Shown one piece after another: positions 6,395 through 12,057 of a DNA stretch of 13,366 nucleotides (within the stretch, counting starts at the first letter, position 1; every line of letters begins with the position of its first letter). The notes under the pieces are model-generated. The model had not been told where the DNA came from and searched no databases. It saw only the letters and a list, made by a program, of their open reading frames with translations. Where the stretch lies: positions 1 through 13,366 of the forward strand of contig CALBWN010000034.1 of NCBI GenBank assembly GCA_937974295.1. Reading direction: 5' to 3'. The DNA comes from an uncultured Candidatus Saccharibacteria bacterium (lineage in GTDB: Bacteria > Patescibacteriota > Saccharimonadia > Saccharimonadales > Saccharimonadaceae). The position numbers and the translations under genes are program-made.

Positions 6395-6793
6395 ATGAAG
6401 GCACGTAAAGGATTTACCGTTATTGAGCTCATCGTTGTGATCGCTCTGCTTGCAACGGGCAGCTGGCTCTTTTTCAGTGAGAAAATCGCGACCGAAGCGA
6501 CGCAGCGTGACAATCAGCGCAAAACTGCCATTAACGCGATGTACTATAGCCTAGAAGAAGTATATTTTGAGAAGAATAACCACTACCCCAACACGATTGA
6601 TAGCAAGACGCTACGTTCAGTTGACCCATCGCTCTTTACCGATCCAAATGGCCACAAGCTTGGCAGCGCCCAGTCTAGCTACCATTACAGCGGCACCGAC
6701 TGCACCACCGACAACCAGTGCAAAGGCTACAAACTCACCGCCAACTTAGAGCGTGAGGCAGACTACACCAAGACTAATCGCAATAATACCTAA
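6395..6793 (+). CDS. Type IV pilin-like protein (GspG-like)
   Basis: A 132-aa prepilin. The N-terminus MKARKG is a short basic leader, with predicted prepilin peptidase cleavage after Gly6. The mature start FTVIELIVVIALL has the invariant Glu at mature position 5, and the hydrophobic helix extends to about residue 27. The helix continues into an amphipathic stretch with the tyrosines typical of pseudopilins, and then a small globular part. Cys103 and Cys109 (segment DCTTDNQC) could form a short disulfide loop. It is transcribed alone, from its own leaderless promoter and with its own terminator, about 4.8 kb from the pil operon fragment. It may be a major or minor pilin of the machine encoded there, or a pseudopilin; which one cannot be told here. 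Confidence 0.85.
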   Translation: MKARKGFTVIELIVVIALLATGSWLFFSEKIATEATQRDNQRKTAINAMYYSLEEVYFEKNNHYPNTIDSKTLRSVDPSLFTDPNGHKLGSAQSSYHYSGTDCTTDNQCKGYKLTANLEREADYTKTNRNNT

Positions 6794-6820
6794 GTCTGTA
6801 TATTAGGTATATAGGTATAC

Positions 6821-6854
6821 AAAAAACACCGAGCTTTGTCTGCTCGGTGTTTTT
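6821..6854. terminator. Bidirectional intrinsic terminator
   Basis: A perfect 9-bp stem, ACACCGAGC (6826-6834) with GCTCGGTGT (6842-6850), has a 7-base loop, is preceded by a run of A and followed by a run of T. It works on paper in both directions, ending the pilin gene (+) and the convergent bPH2 gene (-). It is the clearest terminator in the window. Confidence 0.92.
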
Positions 6855-6874
6855 ATCATCAACGTCTGCTAGTA

Positions 6875-7639
6875 TTAGTCATTTGCCACTGGCCGGCCGT
6901 TCTTAAAGTCCTCCACCGCATTATTGAGCGTCGCAATTTCTTGCTTGGGGTTGGCTACAAATGAGAAGCGATAGGTCGTCTCATCGCCCTCCGTACTGAG
7001 GCGAATAGAGCCATAATTAAACATCGCTTGGAGGACACCACGCTGGTTGTAGCTGGCATCTTCGATATTCATCAGGCTGACCGTTTGCTCGGTGTGTGAA
7101 AAAATACTGGTCTGGATCTCTTGGATAACACTCTCATTTGTTAGATAAAACATATTGCGCGTATAAACCCAGACCGACACATAGCCACCAAGAATAAAGG
7201 CCAAGATGAGCGCCATACACAGCAACATAAATGACCCAGAAGCAGAAGTTGGTAGGTGGAGGAGGTCAAAAATATAGTCGTAATTAAACATCAGTGCTAA
7301 GACGATGCTTGTCATCAAGGTAGACATAACGATCGCTGGCAGCATACCGATTGGGTGGCGACGCACCACACTAATGATGTATTCTTGCTCACTCAGGTTG
7401 AGATTCGGGAAGGCCATGACTGATTCATCATGGCGGCGGCGCACCTCTGATGACATCCGTGGCAGATTCGCTTCTGGGCGCGGCGCATGGTAGTGGGGAG
7501 CGCCTTCTTTGCCGCTCACATCGTAGAGTGTGCTGCTCGCGCGTGGTGCTGTGGGCGGCTCGGCGTAGAGTGGGTTGCCATCGACATCATAGGCGACGGG
7601 CCGTGGTGGATCATTGCGTTGCAATCGTTGTGAATTCAT
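6875..7639 (-). CDS. Bacterial PH (bPH2) domain membrane protein
   Basis: A 254-aa membrane protein. The first 75 residues are proline-rich and polar, with two loosely similar short elements (AYDVDGNPLY and TLYDVSGKEG). A helix pair follows, with transmembrane segments at about 98-118 and 136-160. A bPH2-type domain occupies about residues 161-235: RNMFYLTNESVI, then IFSHTEQTVSLMNIEDASYN, then the typical NYGSIRLST strand. In this family a basic segment after the second helix is followed by the YLTN(E/D)RVI-like strand, which is seen here. The function of such proteins is not established. The gene lies 42 bases downstream of ruvB on the same strand but has its own leaderless promoter. It ends at the bidirectional terminator. 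Confidence 0.82.
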   Translation of the reverse strand: MNSQRLQRNDPPRPVAYDVDGNPLYAEPPTAPRASSTLYDVSGKEGAPHYHAPRPEANLPRMSSEVRRRHDESVMAFPNLNLSEQEYIISVVRRHPIGMLPAIVMSTLMTSIVLALMFNYDYIFDLLHLPTSASGSFMLLCMALILAFILGGYVSVWVYTRNMFYLTNESVIQEIQTSIFSHTEQTVSLMNIEDASYNQRGVLQAMFNYGSIRLSTEGDETTYRFSFVANPKQEIATLNNAVEDFKNGRPVAND

Positions 7640-7654
7640 GGGTATATTGTAGCA
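7640..7654 (-). promoter_or_regulatory. Extended -10 promoter, leaderless start of bPH2 gene
   Basis: On the minus strand: TGC (7652-7654), TACAAT (7646-7651), six bases, ATG at 7639. It has the same geometry as the ruvB and pilin promoters. No Shine-Dalgarno sequence and no clear -35. Confidence 0.65.
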
Positions 7655-7681
7655 TATCTTAGGCCCATCACCTCATGCCTC

Positions 7682-8689
7682 TTACTCCATTGCGCGGCCA
7701 AGATGCTGCTGTGCTCGAGGTGTCACCCGTCGGCCTCGCGGCGTCCGCTCAATAAAGCCTATTTGCAAGAGATATGGCTCATAGAAGTCTTCGATCGTCG
7801 TTGTCTCATCACCCGTCAGAGCAGCAATTGTCGTCAGGCCAACCGGGCTATCACCATAGGTATCGAGCATCGAGCGCAGCAAATTGCGGTCGGCTGGGTC
7901 GAGGCCAAGCTCGTCGACCTCCAGCAGAGTCAGCGCCTGCGTTGTCGTTGCTACATCAATAATACCATCGCCGTTTACATCCGCATAGTCGCGCACCCGC
8001 TTGAGCAATCGATTAGCAATCCGTGGTGTGAGGCGCGCCCTCGTAGAAAGTAATTGTGACGCCTCTGGCTTGATGTGCGTCTCGAGGATGGTCGCTGCCC
8101 GCGTGATAATCTGCGCAATCTCCTCTGGAGTGTAAAATTCCAAACGATAGATATGCCCAAATCGGTCGCGCAGTGGCGCTGCAAGGCTCCCCGTCCGCGT
8201 TGTGGCACCAATCACTGTAAAGCGTGGTAGGTCGAGCCGCACACTGCGTGCCGCTGGCCCTTTGCCAATGACAATATCGAGCTTAAAATCCTCCATCGCC
8301 GAGTATAAAATCTCTTCCACGGCCCGCCCCAAGCGGTGGATTTCATCAATAAACAACACATCGCCATCATTGAGGTTAGTCAAGATTGATGCTAAATCGC
8401 CCGCTTTCTCAATTGCAGGGCCACTAGTGACCCGCAAGCCAGCCCCCATCTCGTTGGCAATCACCGCCGCCATCGTTGTCTTGCCAAGGCCAGGTGGGCC
8501 ATAGAGCAAGACATGGTCGATTGGCTCACCACGCTTCTTCGCCGCCGCAATTGCTAACTGCAAATTCTTCTTCAGTCGTTCCTGCCCCACATACTCCGCA
8601 AAGCGCTGTGGTCGCAACGTCACTTCAATGCGCTGCTCCTCGCTATCATCCGCGTGGCTACTGGTATCAACAATTCGTTCTATCGCCAT
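7682..8689 (-). CDS. ruvB: Holliday junction branch migration helicase RuvB
   Basis: RuvB, 335 aa, the AAA+ hexameric motor that with RuvA drives branch migration of Holliday junctions. The family landmarks are all present: LRPQRFAEYVGQ (25-36), Walker A GPPGLGKT (64-71), Walker B LFIDEIH (112-118), sensor 1 GATTR (161-165), the arginine finger in PLRDRFG (Arg174), and a C-terminal winged-helix part with DFYEPYLLQIGFIERTPRGR. Length is normal. The ATG at 8689 is six bases after TATAAT, with no Shine-Dalgarno sequence, so a leaderless mRNA is predicted. ruvA is about 2.8 kb away in a different transcription unit, and ruvC is not in the window. It is divergent from a small membrane protein gene, with 68 bases between the starts. 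Confidence 0.97.
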   Translation of the reverse strand: MAIERIVDTSSHADDSEEQRIEVTLRPQRFAEYVGQERLKKNLQLAIAAAKKRGEPIDHVLLYGPPGLGKTTMAAVIANEMGAGLRVTSGPAIEKAGDLASILTNLNDGDVLFIDEIHRLGRAVEEILYSAMEDFKLDIVIGKGPAARSVRLDLPRFTVIGATTRTGSLAAPLRDRFGHIYRLEFYTPEEIAQIITRAATILETHIKPEASQLLSTRARLTPRIANRLLKRVRDYADVNGDGIIDVATTTQALTLLEVDELGLDPADRNLLRSMLDTYGDSPVGLTTIAALTGDETTTIEDFYEPYLLQIGFIERTPRGRRVTPRAQQHLGRAME

Positions 8690-8704
8690 AGGTTTATTAT
8701 AGCA
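8690..8704 (-). promoter_or_regulatory. Extended -10 promoter, leaderless start of ruvB
   Basis: On the minus strand: TGC (8702-8704), TATAAT (8696-8701), six bases (AAACCT), ATG at 8689. The element is identical to that of the pilin gene at 6380. No good -35 is visible. Confidence 0.7.
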
Positions 8705-8742
8705 TTGGTAGTGGGGATAGATTGCATAGCAACCTCATCATA

Positions 8743-8757
8743 TGGTTTACTATACTC
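8743..8757 (+). promoter_or_regulatory. Possible promoter of small membrane protein gene
   Basis: TGG (8743-8745) plus TTTACT (8746-8751) lies exactly six bases before ATG 8758, repeating the leaderless spacing seen elsewhere, but the hexamer lacks the key A at its second position. A better hexamer, TATACT (8751-8756), ends only one base before the ATG. The promoter or the start codon is therefore uncertain. Confidence 0.35.
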
Positions 8758-9105
8758 ATGCATACTGTCACACTTGTCATCACGACCCTATCATCCATTG
8801 CAACGATCATCGCTGCACTTATTGCACTCATCAAGCCTGGTATGATGAGCCGCTCGACTACCATCACTCATGGCGAGCAATTCTACGCAGCAATGTACGC
8901 TTCTCGAGCACTGCCACTGGGGTTACTTACGGTAGTTGCTCCATTTACGTTTAATGGTTCTGCACTGCAGCTTGTCTTTGCTGCAGCAAGCTTAGCGCAA
9001 ATTGGCGATGTTGTTATTGGGTTCAAAAAACAAGAGTGGGGTATGGTAATTGCACCGGCTATATTGGCTGTTATATACCTTGCAGCGGCATGGTTCCTTG
9101 CTTAG
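8758..9105 (+). CDS. Small four-helix membrane protein, possibly DUF4267-like
   Basis: A 115-aa very hydrophobic protein with about four membrane helices (roughly residues 4-26, 48-66, 68-87 and 93-114), short loops and a conserved-looking turn YASRALPLG before helix 2. The fold and size resemble small integral membrane families such as DUF4267, but I cannot confirm this. No enzymatic motif is visible. An in-frame TTG at 8722 would add 12 residues (MHSNLIIWFTIL); ATG 8758 is preferred. The stop codon TAG (9103-9105) overlaps the TAA of the convergent HIT gene (9102-9104 on the other strand). Function unknown. Confidence 0.65.
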   Translation: MHTVTLVITTLSSIATIIAALIALIKPGMMSRSTTITHGEQFYAAMYASRALPLGLLTVVAPFTFNGSALQLVFAAASLAQIGDVVIGFKKQEWGMVIAPAILAVIYLAAAWFLA

Positions 9106-9563
9106 GGTAAGTTCTCTTGCACCGCAAGGACAATCTTGCAAAACAGCTCCTCACTCACACGGTGCTCGCCACTCTCTAGATGGCGTGGCCACTTTGGGTC
9201 AGGAAAATCCTCCCCCGCAAAGTGTGTGCCACCAACGTAGCGCGGGTAGAGGTGCCAGTGCACATGGGTCGACTGCCCAGCCTTGACGGCATTGTTCATC
9301 AAGCATTCCCAGTTACACACGTCTGCACCAAACGCCTGGGTCATTGCGCGCTCCATGCTGCGGATCACCTCGTGGAGTTCGCGCCAGTCGGTCTCATCGA
9401 GCTCACCAAGCGATGACTTGTGCTCGCGTAGCGTCACAAACCCTTTGCCAAGATATAGTTGGTTGCGATCAAGCACTACATTCCATCGATCAGCCTGCAA
9501 GACCCCCGCCGGGTCGTCAGTTGTTTGCTCCGCCACAAGTGGGCAAATATCACAGTTTTTCAT
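9102..9563 (-). CDS. HIT-family (histidine triad) hydrolase
   Basis: A 153-aa HIT protein. The triad H-x-H-x-H (HVHWHLYP, His100, 102 and 104) is intact. HIT proteins hydrolyse or transfer nucleotides from dinucleoside polyphosphates or nucleoside phosphoramidates, with the middle histidine as nucleophile. Upstream, NQLYLGKGFVTLREH (34-48) is the usual strand pair of the fold. Cys4 and Cys7 in NCDICPL resemble the N-terminal zinc-type Cys pair of many bacterial HIT proteins, and GADVCNWECLMNNA (79-92) forms the substrate-side strand. I chose ATG 9563 over an in-frame ATG at 9617: a full-strength Shine-Dalgarno sequence (AAGGAGGTGAT, 9568-9578) precedes it, and the promoter lies between the two ATGs. 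The preceding HD gene ends at 9617. Confidence 0.9.
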   Translation of the reverse strand: MKNCDICPLVAEQTTDDPAGVLQADRWNVVLDRNQLYLGKGFVTLREHKSSLGELDETDWRELHEVIRSMERAMTQAFGADVCNWECLMNNAVKAGQSTHVHWHLYPRYVGGTHFAGEDFPDPKWPRHLESGEHRVSEELFCKIVLAVQENLP

Positions 9564-9567
9564 TTTT

Positions 9568-9617
9568 ATCACCTCCTTCTCTTGCTTTATTGTAGAGGAG
9601 GAGATGATGCTTGTCAT
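9568..9617 (-). promoter_or_regulatory. Promoter and strong Shine-Dalgarno sequence of HIT gene
   Basis: On the minus strand: ATGACA (9612-9617, 5 of 6 to consensus), a 17-base spacer, TACAAT (9589-9594), then AAGGAGGTGAT (9568-9578), which is fully complementary to the usual 16S rRNA 3' end, and ATG 9563. The predicted leader is about 19 bases. The -35 touches the stop codon of the upstream HD gene. Confidence 0.75.
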
Positions 9618-10342
9618 TACTGATTATTCTGTCGCTTGGTCCACGGGTTGTCCATTGCCGTAACTTGATCGAGGTGGGATTTAAGTATTTCTAGCCGTTT
9701 CTCGATTTCGTCCTCAGCAATGCCAAGTGATTGAAAGTCATTACTCAATGACTCCTTATATTTTGGCAAGAAATCTGCCTCAAACTTCTGGAAGTCCTCC
9801 CACGACATGTCCGGGTGTTCCTCGTGATGGAACGCCTCAGCACCGCGCCAGAATGTCTCCCAATCAGCTGTCATATAGGCCATATCAGCGTGATGGAGCA
9901 GCTTCGCTTCAGGCGTATCACGCTGGGGTGAGCCAGTCATAATTGTACCCCCAATGGCCCGAATAAGAAAATTAATGTCACCACCAGTCAGATCAATCTT
10001 ATTATTCTCGAGGTCTTCCAGTATAAGCAGTATCGCATATTCTTCCTTCGTTGGATATGTCTGAGCTGCCTCTTCGTCAAAACCAGCATCATGCCAGGCC
10101 GCTGCTAAGACAAGGAGCTCTTCGTGCCATGGATTTATAGCACGCCGATAGCCATCACCAGGCAAAAGCTCCACAAGCTCACTAACTGCCTGCATCACAT
10201 CTGCCATATGCCCAGGATGATGGTAAGGTAGCTCAGGATAGCGCTTACAGGCACGTTCCACCGACCCTTCAAAGGCTCTTGTATAATGCTCCTTTGACTG
10301 GCTAATCGATTCAGGTGCAGAGTTAGGAAATTTATCAAACAT
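9617..10342 (-). CDS. HD-domain metal-dependent phosphohydrolase
   Basis: A 241-aa cytoplasmic protein with HD-superfamily metal-binding residues in order: YHHPGH (His41/42 and His45), the HD pair in AAWHDAGF (His84-Asp85), a further pair in LLHHADMAYM (His150/151, Asp153). The fold is helical throughout, and the last 70 residues form a long charged helical tail (including KYKESLSNDFQSLGIAEDE). HD proteins of this size cleave nucleotides or other phosphomonoesters or diesters; the substrate is not evident. The start ATG 10342 comes nine bases after a perfect TATAAT, so the leader would be only about three bases. AGGA in that gap cannot serve as a normal Shine-Dalgarno site unless transcription starts earlier. 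The HIT gene follows on the same strand but has its own promoter. Confidence 0.8.
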   Translation of the reverse strand: MFDKFPNSAPESISQSKEHYTRAFEGSVERACKRYPELPYHHPGHMADVMQAVSELVELLPGDGYRRAINPWHEELLVLAAAWHDAGFDEEAAQTYPTKEEYAILLILEDLENNKIDLTGGDINFLIRAIGGTIMTGSPQRDTPEAKLLHHADMAYMTADWETFWRGAEAFHHEEHPDMSWEDFQKFEADFLPKYKESLSNDFQSLGIAEDEIEKRLEILKSHLDQVTAMDNPWTKRQNNQ

Positions 10343-10380
10343 AGATGTCCTATTATATGGATAAATCTATCAGTTGTCAA
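10343..10380 (-). promoter_or_regulatory. Perfect consensus promoter of HD-domain gene
   Basis: On the minus strand: TTGACA (10375-10380), a 17-base spacer, TATAAT (10352-10357), nine bases, ATG 10342. Both hexamers and the spacing are ideal. The -35 is inside the 9-base palindrome GTTGTCAAC (10373-10381), which may be chance or a repressor site. Confidence 0.8.
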
Positions 10381-10411
10381 CAGAGGTGCCTATGTGCCTC
10401 AGCTATGCGCA

Positions 10412-10981
10412 CTATAGTCGGCGAACTTGTTTACCAGTCGGCTTACCAACTCCACGCAGATGCGGTAATGTTGTAACTGCAACAATGCCAGCCGCTATAC
10501 CGCCTGCGAAGCGCGTCCGCCTTGGATTGCCACGTGCCGTTATAATAGCAAAAGCCGCCGTAGCGATATTAGCGGCTCGTTTGTAGCGCCCACCCTTGGT
10601 CACCTCACCAGTTTTTGCCAGGTGGTAGGCATTGGCTGCGCCAGCTGCTGCCTGTCCGAGCGCAACGGCAGCAATCCCCGCTCGCGCCTCAGGGTAGCGC
10701 TTGCCTAGCTCATACATCACACGCACCACAGCGGCTGTATCCACCACACCGTCAGTTACACGGCGCAGTGGCGTATCGTCAAGAACTTGCCCATCAGCAA
10801 CATCAGCTACCATAAAGGCTGCAAGCGCAGAGCCAATCGGCTTACCATCACGTGCTCGCTGTGCAATATATTCTACGCCACCATAGCGCAGGGCCGTCAG
10901 CCCCACACTCGCCATTTCTCTTAGGCGAGATATATGCTGCACATCAGGCTTCTCCGAATTTTTCTGCTCAGGATTTTTCAC
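10412..10981 (-). CDS. Alanine-rich membrane-type protein, degenerate CDP-alcohol phosphatidyltransferase motif
   Basis: A 189-aa protein starting with GTG. After a polar N-terminus it is rich in Ala, Gly and Val, with moderately hydrophobic helices (about 48-60, 79-92, 98-116, 132-146 and 158-170). Residues 60-81 match the CDP-alcohol phosphatidyltransferase signature D-x-x-D-G-x-x-A-R-x(8)-G-x(3)-D-x(3)-D in register for Asp60, Asp63, Gly64 and Asp81, but the Ala, Arg, second Gly and last Asp are replaced (L67, D68, D77 with Gly one place later, V85). A basic segment (GGRYKRAAN) before a hydrophobic helix also recalls the family. It may be an inactive or altered relative; no function should be inferred. 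It follows the deoxyribosyltransferase-like gene after 40 bases. A weak TGA-GATACT element lies ten bases before the GTG, and there is no Shine-Dalgarno sequence. Confidence 0.6.
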   Translation of the reverse strand: MKNPEQKNSEKPDVQHISRLREMASVGLTALRYGGVEYIAQRARDGKPIGSALAAFMVADVADGQVLDDTPLRRVTDGVVDTAAVVRVMYELGKRYPEARAGIAAVALGQAAAGAANAYHLAKTGEVTKGGRYKRAANIATAAFAIITARGNPRRTRFAGGIAAGIVAVTTLPHLRGVGKPTGKQVRRL

Positions 10982-11021
10982 ACTACGTGCTAGTATCTCA
11001 TATTTTTTGCGTTATTCCTAA

Positions 11022-11441
11022 TCAATGATCAAGGTCAGTAATAATTTCATCTACCGAGTCACACAAGCGAATCGAGGGATGGAAATAAAAGATTGTTGCA
11101 TGCTTGCGTTGACCCAACAGATAAATTCGTGGTGAGCCAGTAGTAGTATTGAGTGCAAGCGCTCCACCTAGCTCAACATACATACCTTTGCCTGCTTTTT
11201 CATTATCGGTACAGATGACGTAGACGTCGCTCTCAGTTACACCATTCATGTCATTTGTGGCACGGCGTGCTGACTCTGCTGCTTGATCGAACTTCGTCTG
11301 CTGACCAACCAACATCTTACTGCCGCCTTCGTTGCGTGTCCAATCATGAGTAATCTCATGCCCAGCCGCCACCAACGCTGCCTGCACTTGCTGCACTACA
11401 GGAATATCACCAATCTGTCCTGACACAAATACTTTTGCCAT
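11022..11441 (-). CDS. Nucleoside 2-deoxyribosyltransferase-like protein
   Basis: A 139-aa protein of Rossmann-like type. It begins with the strand KVFVSGQI, then a helix, then GHEITHDWTR (27-36). The segment ATNDMNGVTESDVYVICTD (61-79) and the helix GMYVELGGALAL (86-97) follow, with Glu90 placed like the catalytic glutamate of nucleoside 2-deoxyribosyltransferases, which move the base between deoxyribonucleosides. This alternation (V-F-x-S-G, then A-x-x-D-x-x-G-V-x-x-S-D, then E-L-G-x-A) is typical of that superfamily, but distant relatives cleave other N-glycosidic bonds, so the substrate is open. It follows ruvA after 22 bases and has the Shine-Dalgarno sequence GAGGAG five bases before the ATG, indicating co-transcription with ruvA. 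Confidence 0.65.
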   Translation of the reverse strand: MAKVFVSGQIGDIPVVQQVQAALVAAGHEITHDWTRNEGGSKMLVGQQTKFDQAAESARRATNDMNGVTESDVYVICTDNEKAGKGMYVELGGALALNTTTGSPRIYLLGQRKHATIFYFHPSIRLCDSVDEIITDLDH

Positions 11442-11463
11442 CCCGTCTCCTCTCTTTATATTG

Positions 11464-12039
11464 TTACTGTTTCAAAGCCATTGTCACTCGCTGCGCTGTG
11501 GGTAAGCTCGTATCAATATGAGCAAGTGCTTTGGTGGCATCTGCCAACGTATAGCCTAGCGCAACCAACGCTTCGAGCGCTTCGTCGTTTGTATCAAGCT
11601 CTGCCTGAACAGGCGCGTCGTGAGTAGCATAGTACGTCGGTACACCCACCTTATCTCGCAGGTCTACCACCACACGCTCAGCAGTCTTTTTGCCCACCCC
11701 ACTGGCTTTTTGGATAAAGGCCGCATCGGCATTAGCTAAGGCATTACGCACCTGCTCAGCCTCGCCAAGACTGAGGATGGCCAGTGCTGCCTTGGGGCCC
11801 ACACCCTGCACAGTGATGAGCAGCTCAAACAGTTTCTTGGCCGCCCGTGACGAAAAGCCAAACAGCTCCTGAGCTTGCTCCCGGATATGGTGGTATGTAT
11901 AGAGTTTAACTGTCTCACCAAGCTGTATCGCATCATAATCGTGCGCTGCAACCGCTATTTCGTAGCCAACCCCCTGCACATCAATAATGACACTACCCGC
12001 AAACTTCTCATCAACTTGGCCAGCAATATGAGCAATCAT
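11464..12039 (-). CDS. ruvA: Holliday junction branch migration protein RuvA
   Basis: RuvA, 191 aa, which tetramerises on Holliday junctions and loads the RuvB motor. It starts MIAHIAGQV, with the OB-fold segment including VIIDVQGVGYEI and LYTYHHIREQAQELFGF. Two helix-hairpin-helix motifs follow: ITVQGVGPKAALAIL (about 76-90) and KASGVGKKTAERVVVDL (about 111-127). A variable linker (about 128-148) leads to the C-terminal three-helix domain DEALEALVALGYTLADATKAL, which contacts RuvB. Length is normal. It starts 18 bases after the PBP stop codon, with GAGGAGG (12045-12051) five bases before the ATG, so it is read as the second gene of the PBP operon and not with ruvB. Confidence 0.96.
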   Translation of the reverse strand: MIAHIAGQVDEKFAGSVIIDVQGVGYEIAVAAHDYDAIQLGETVKLYTYHHIREQAQELFGFSSRAAKKLFELLITVQGVGPKAALAILSLGEAEQVRNALANADAAFIQKASGVGKKTAERVVVDLRDKVGVPTYYATHDAPVQAELDTNDEALEALVALGYTLADATKALAHIDTSLPTAQRVTMALKQ

Positions 12040-12044
12040 CCGCG

Positions 12045-12051
12045 CCTCCTC
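12045..12051 (-). promoter_or_regulatory. Shine-Dalgarno sequence of ruvA
   Basis: GAGGAGG on the minus strand, five bases before ATG 12039 and inside the 18-base gap after the PBP stop. There is no -10 element in this gap, which supports co-transcription of ruvA with the PBP gene. Confidence 0.8.
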
Positions 12052-12057
12052 GAAGTA

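Noticed and set aside
6797..6820. Short AT-rich direct repeats (TAGGTATA twice) after the pilin gene
   Set aside because: Only two copies of eight bases in AT-rich spacer; most likely chance.
10383..10400. Hairpin GAGGTGC-CTAT-GTGCCTC after the CDP-alcohol-like gene
   Set aside because: On the transcribed (minus) strand two pairs become mismatches and no T run follows, so it is not a supported terminator.
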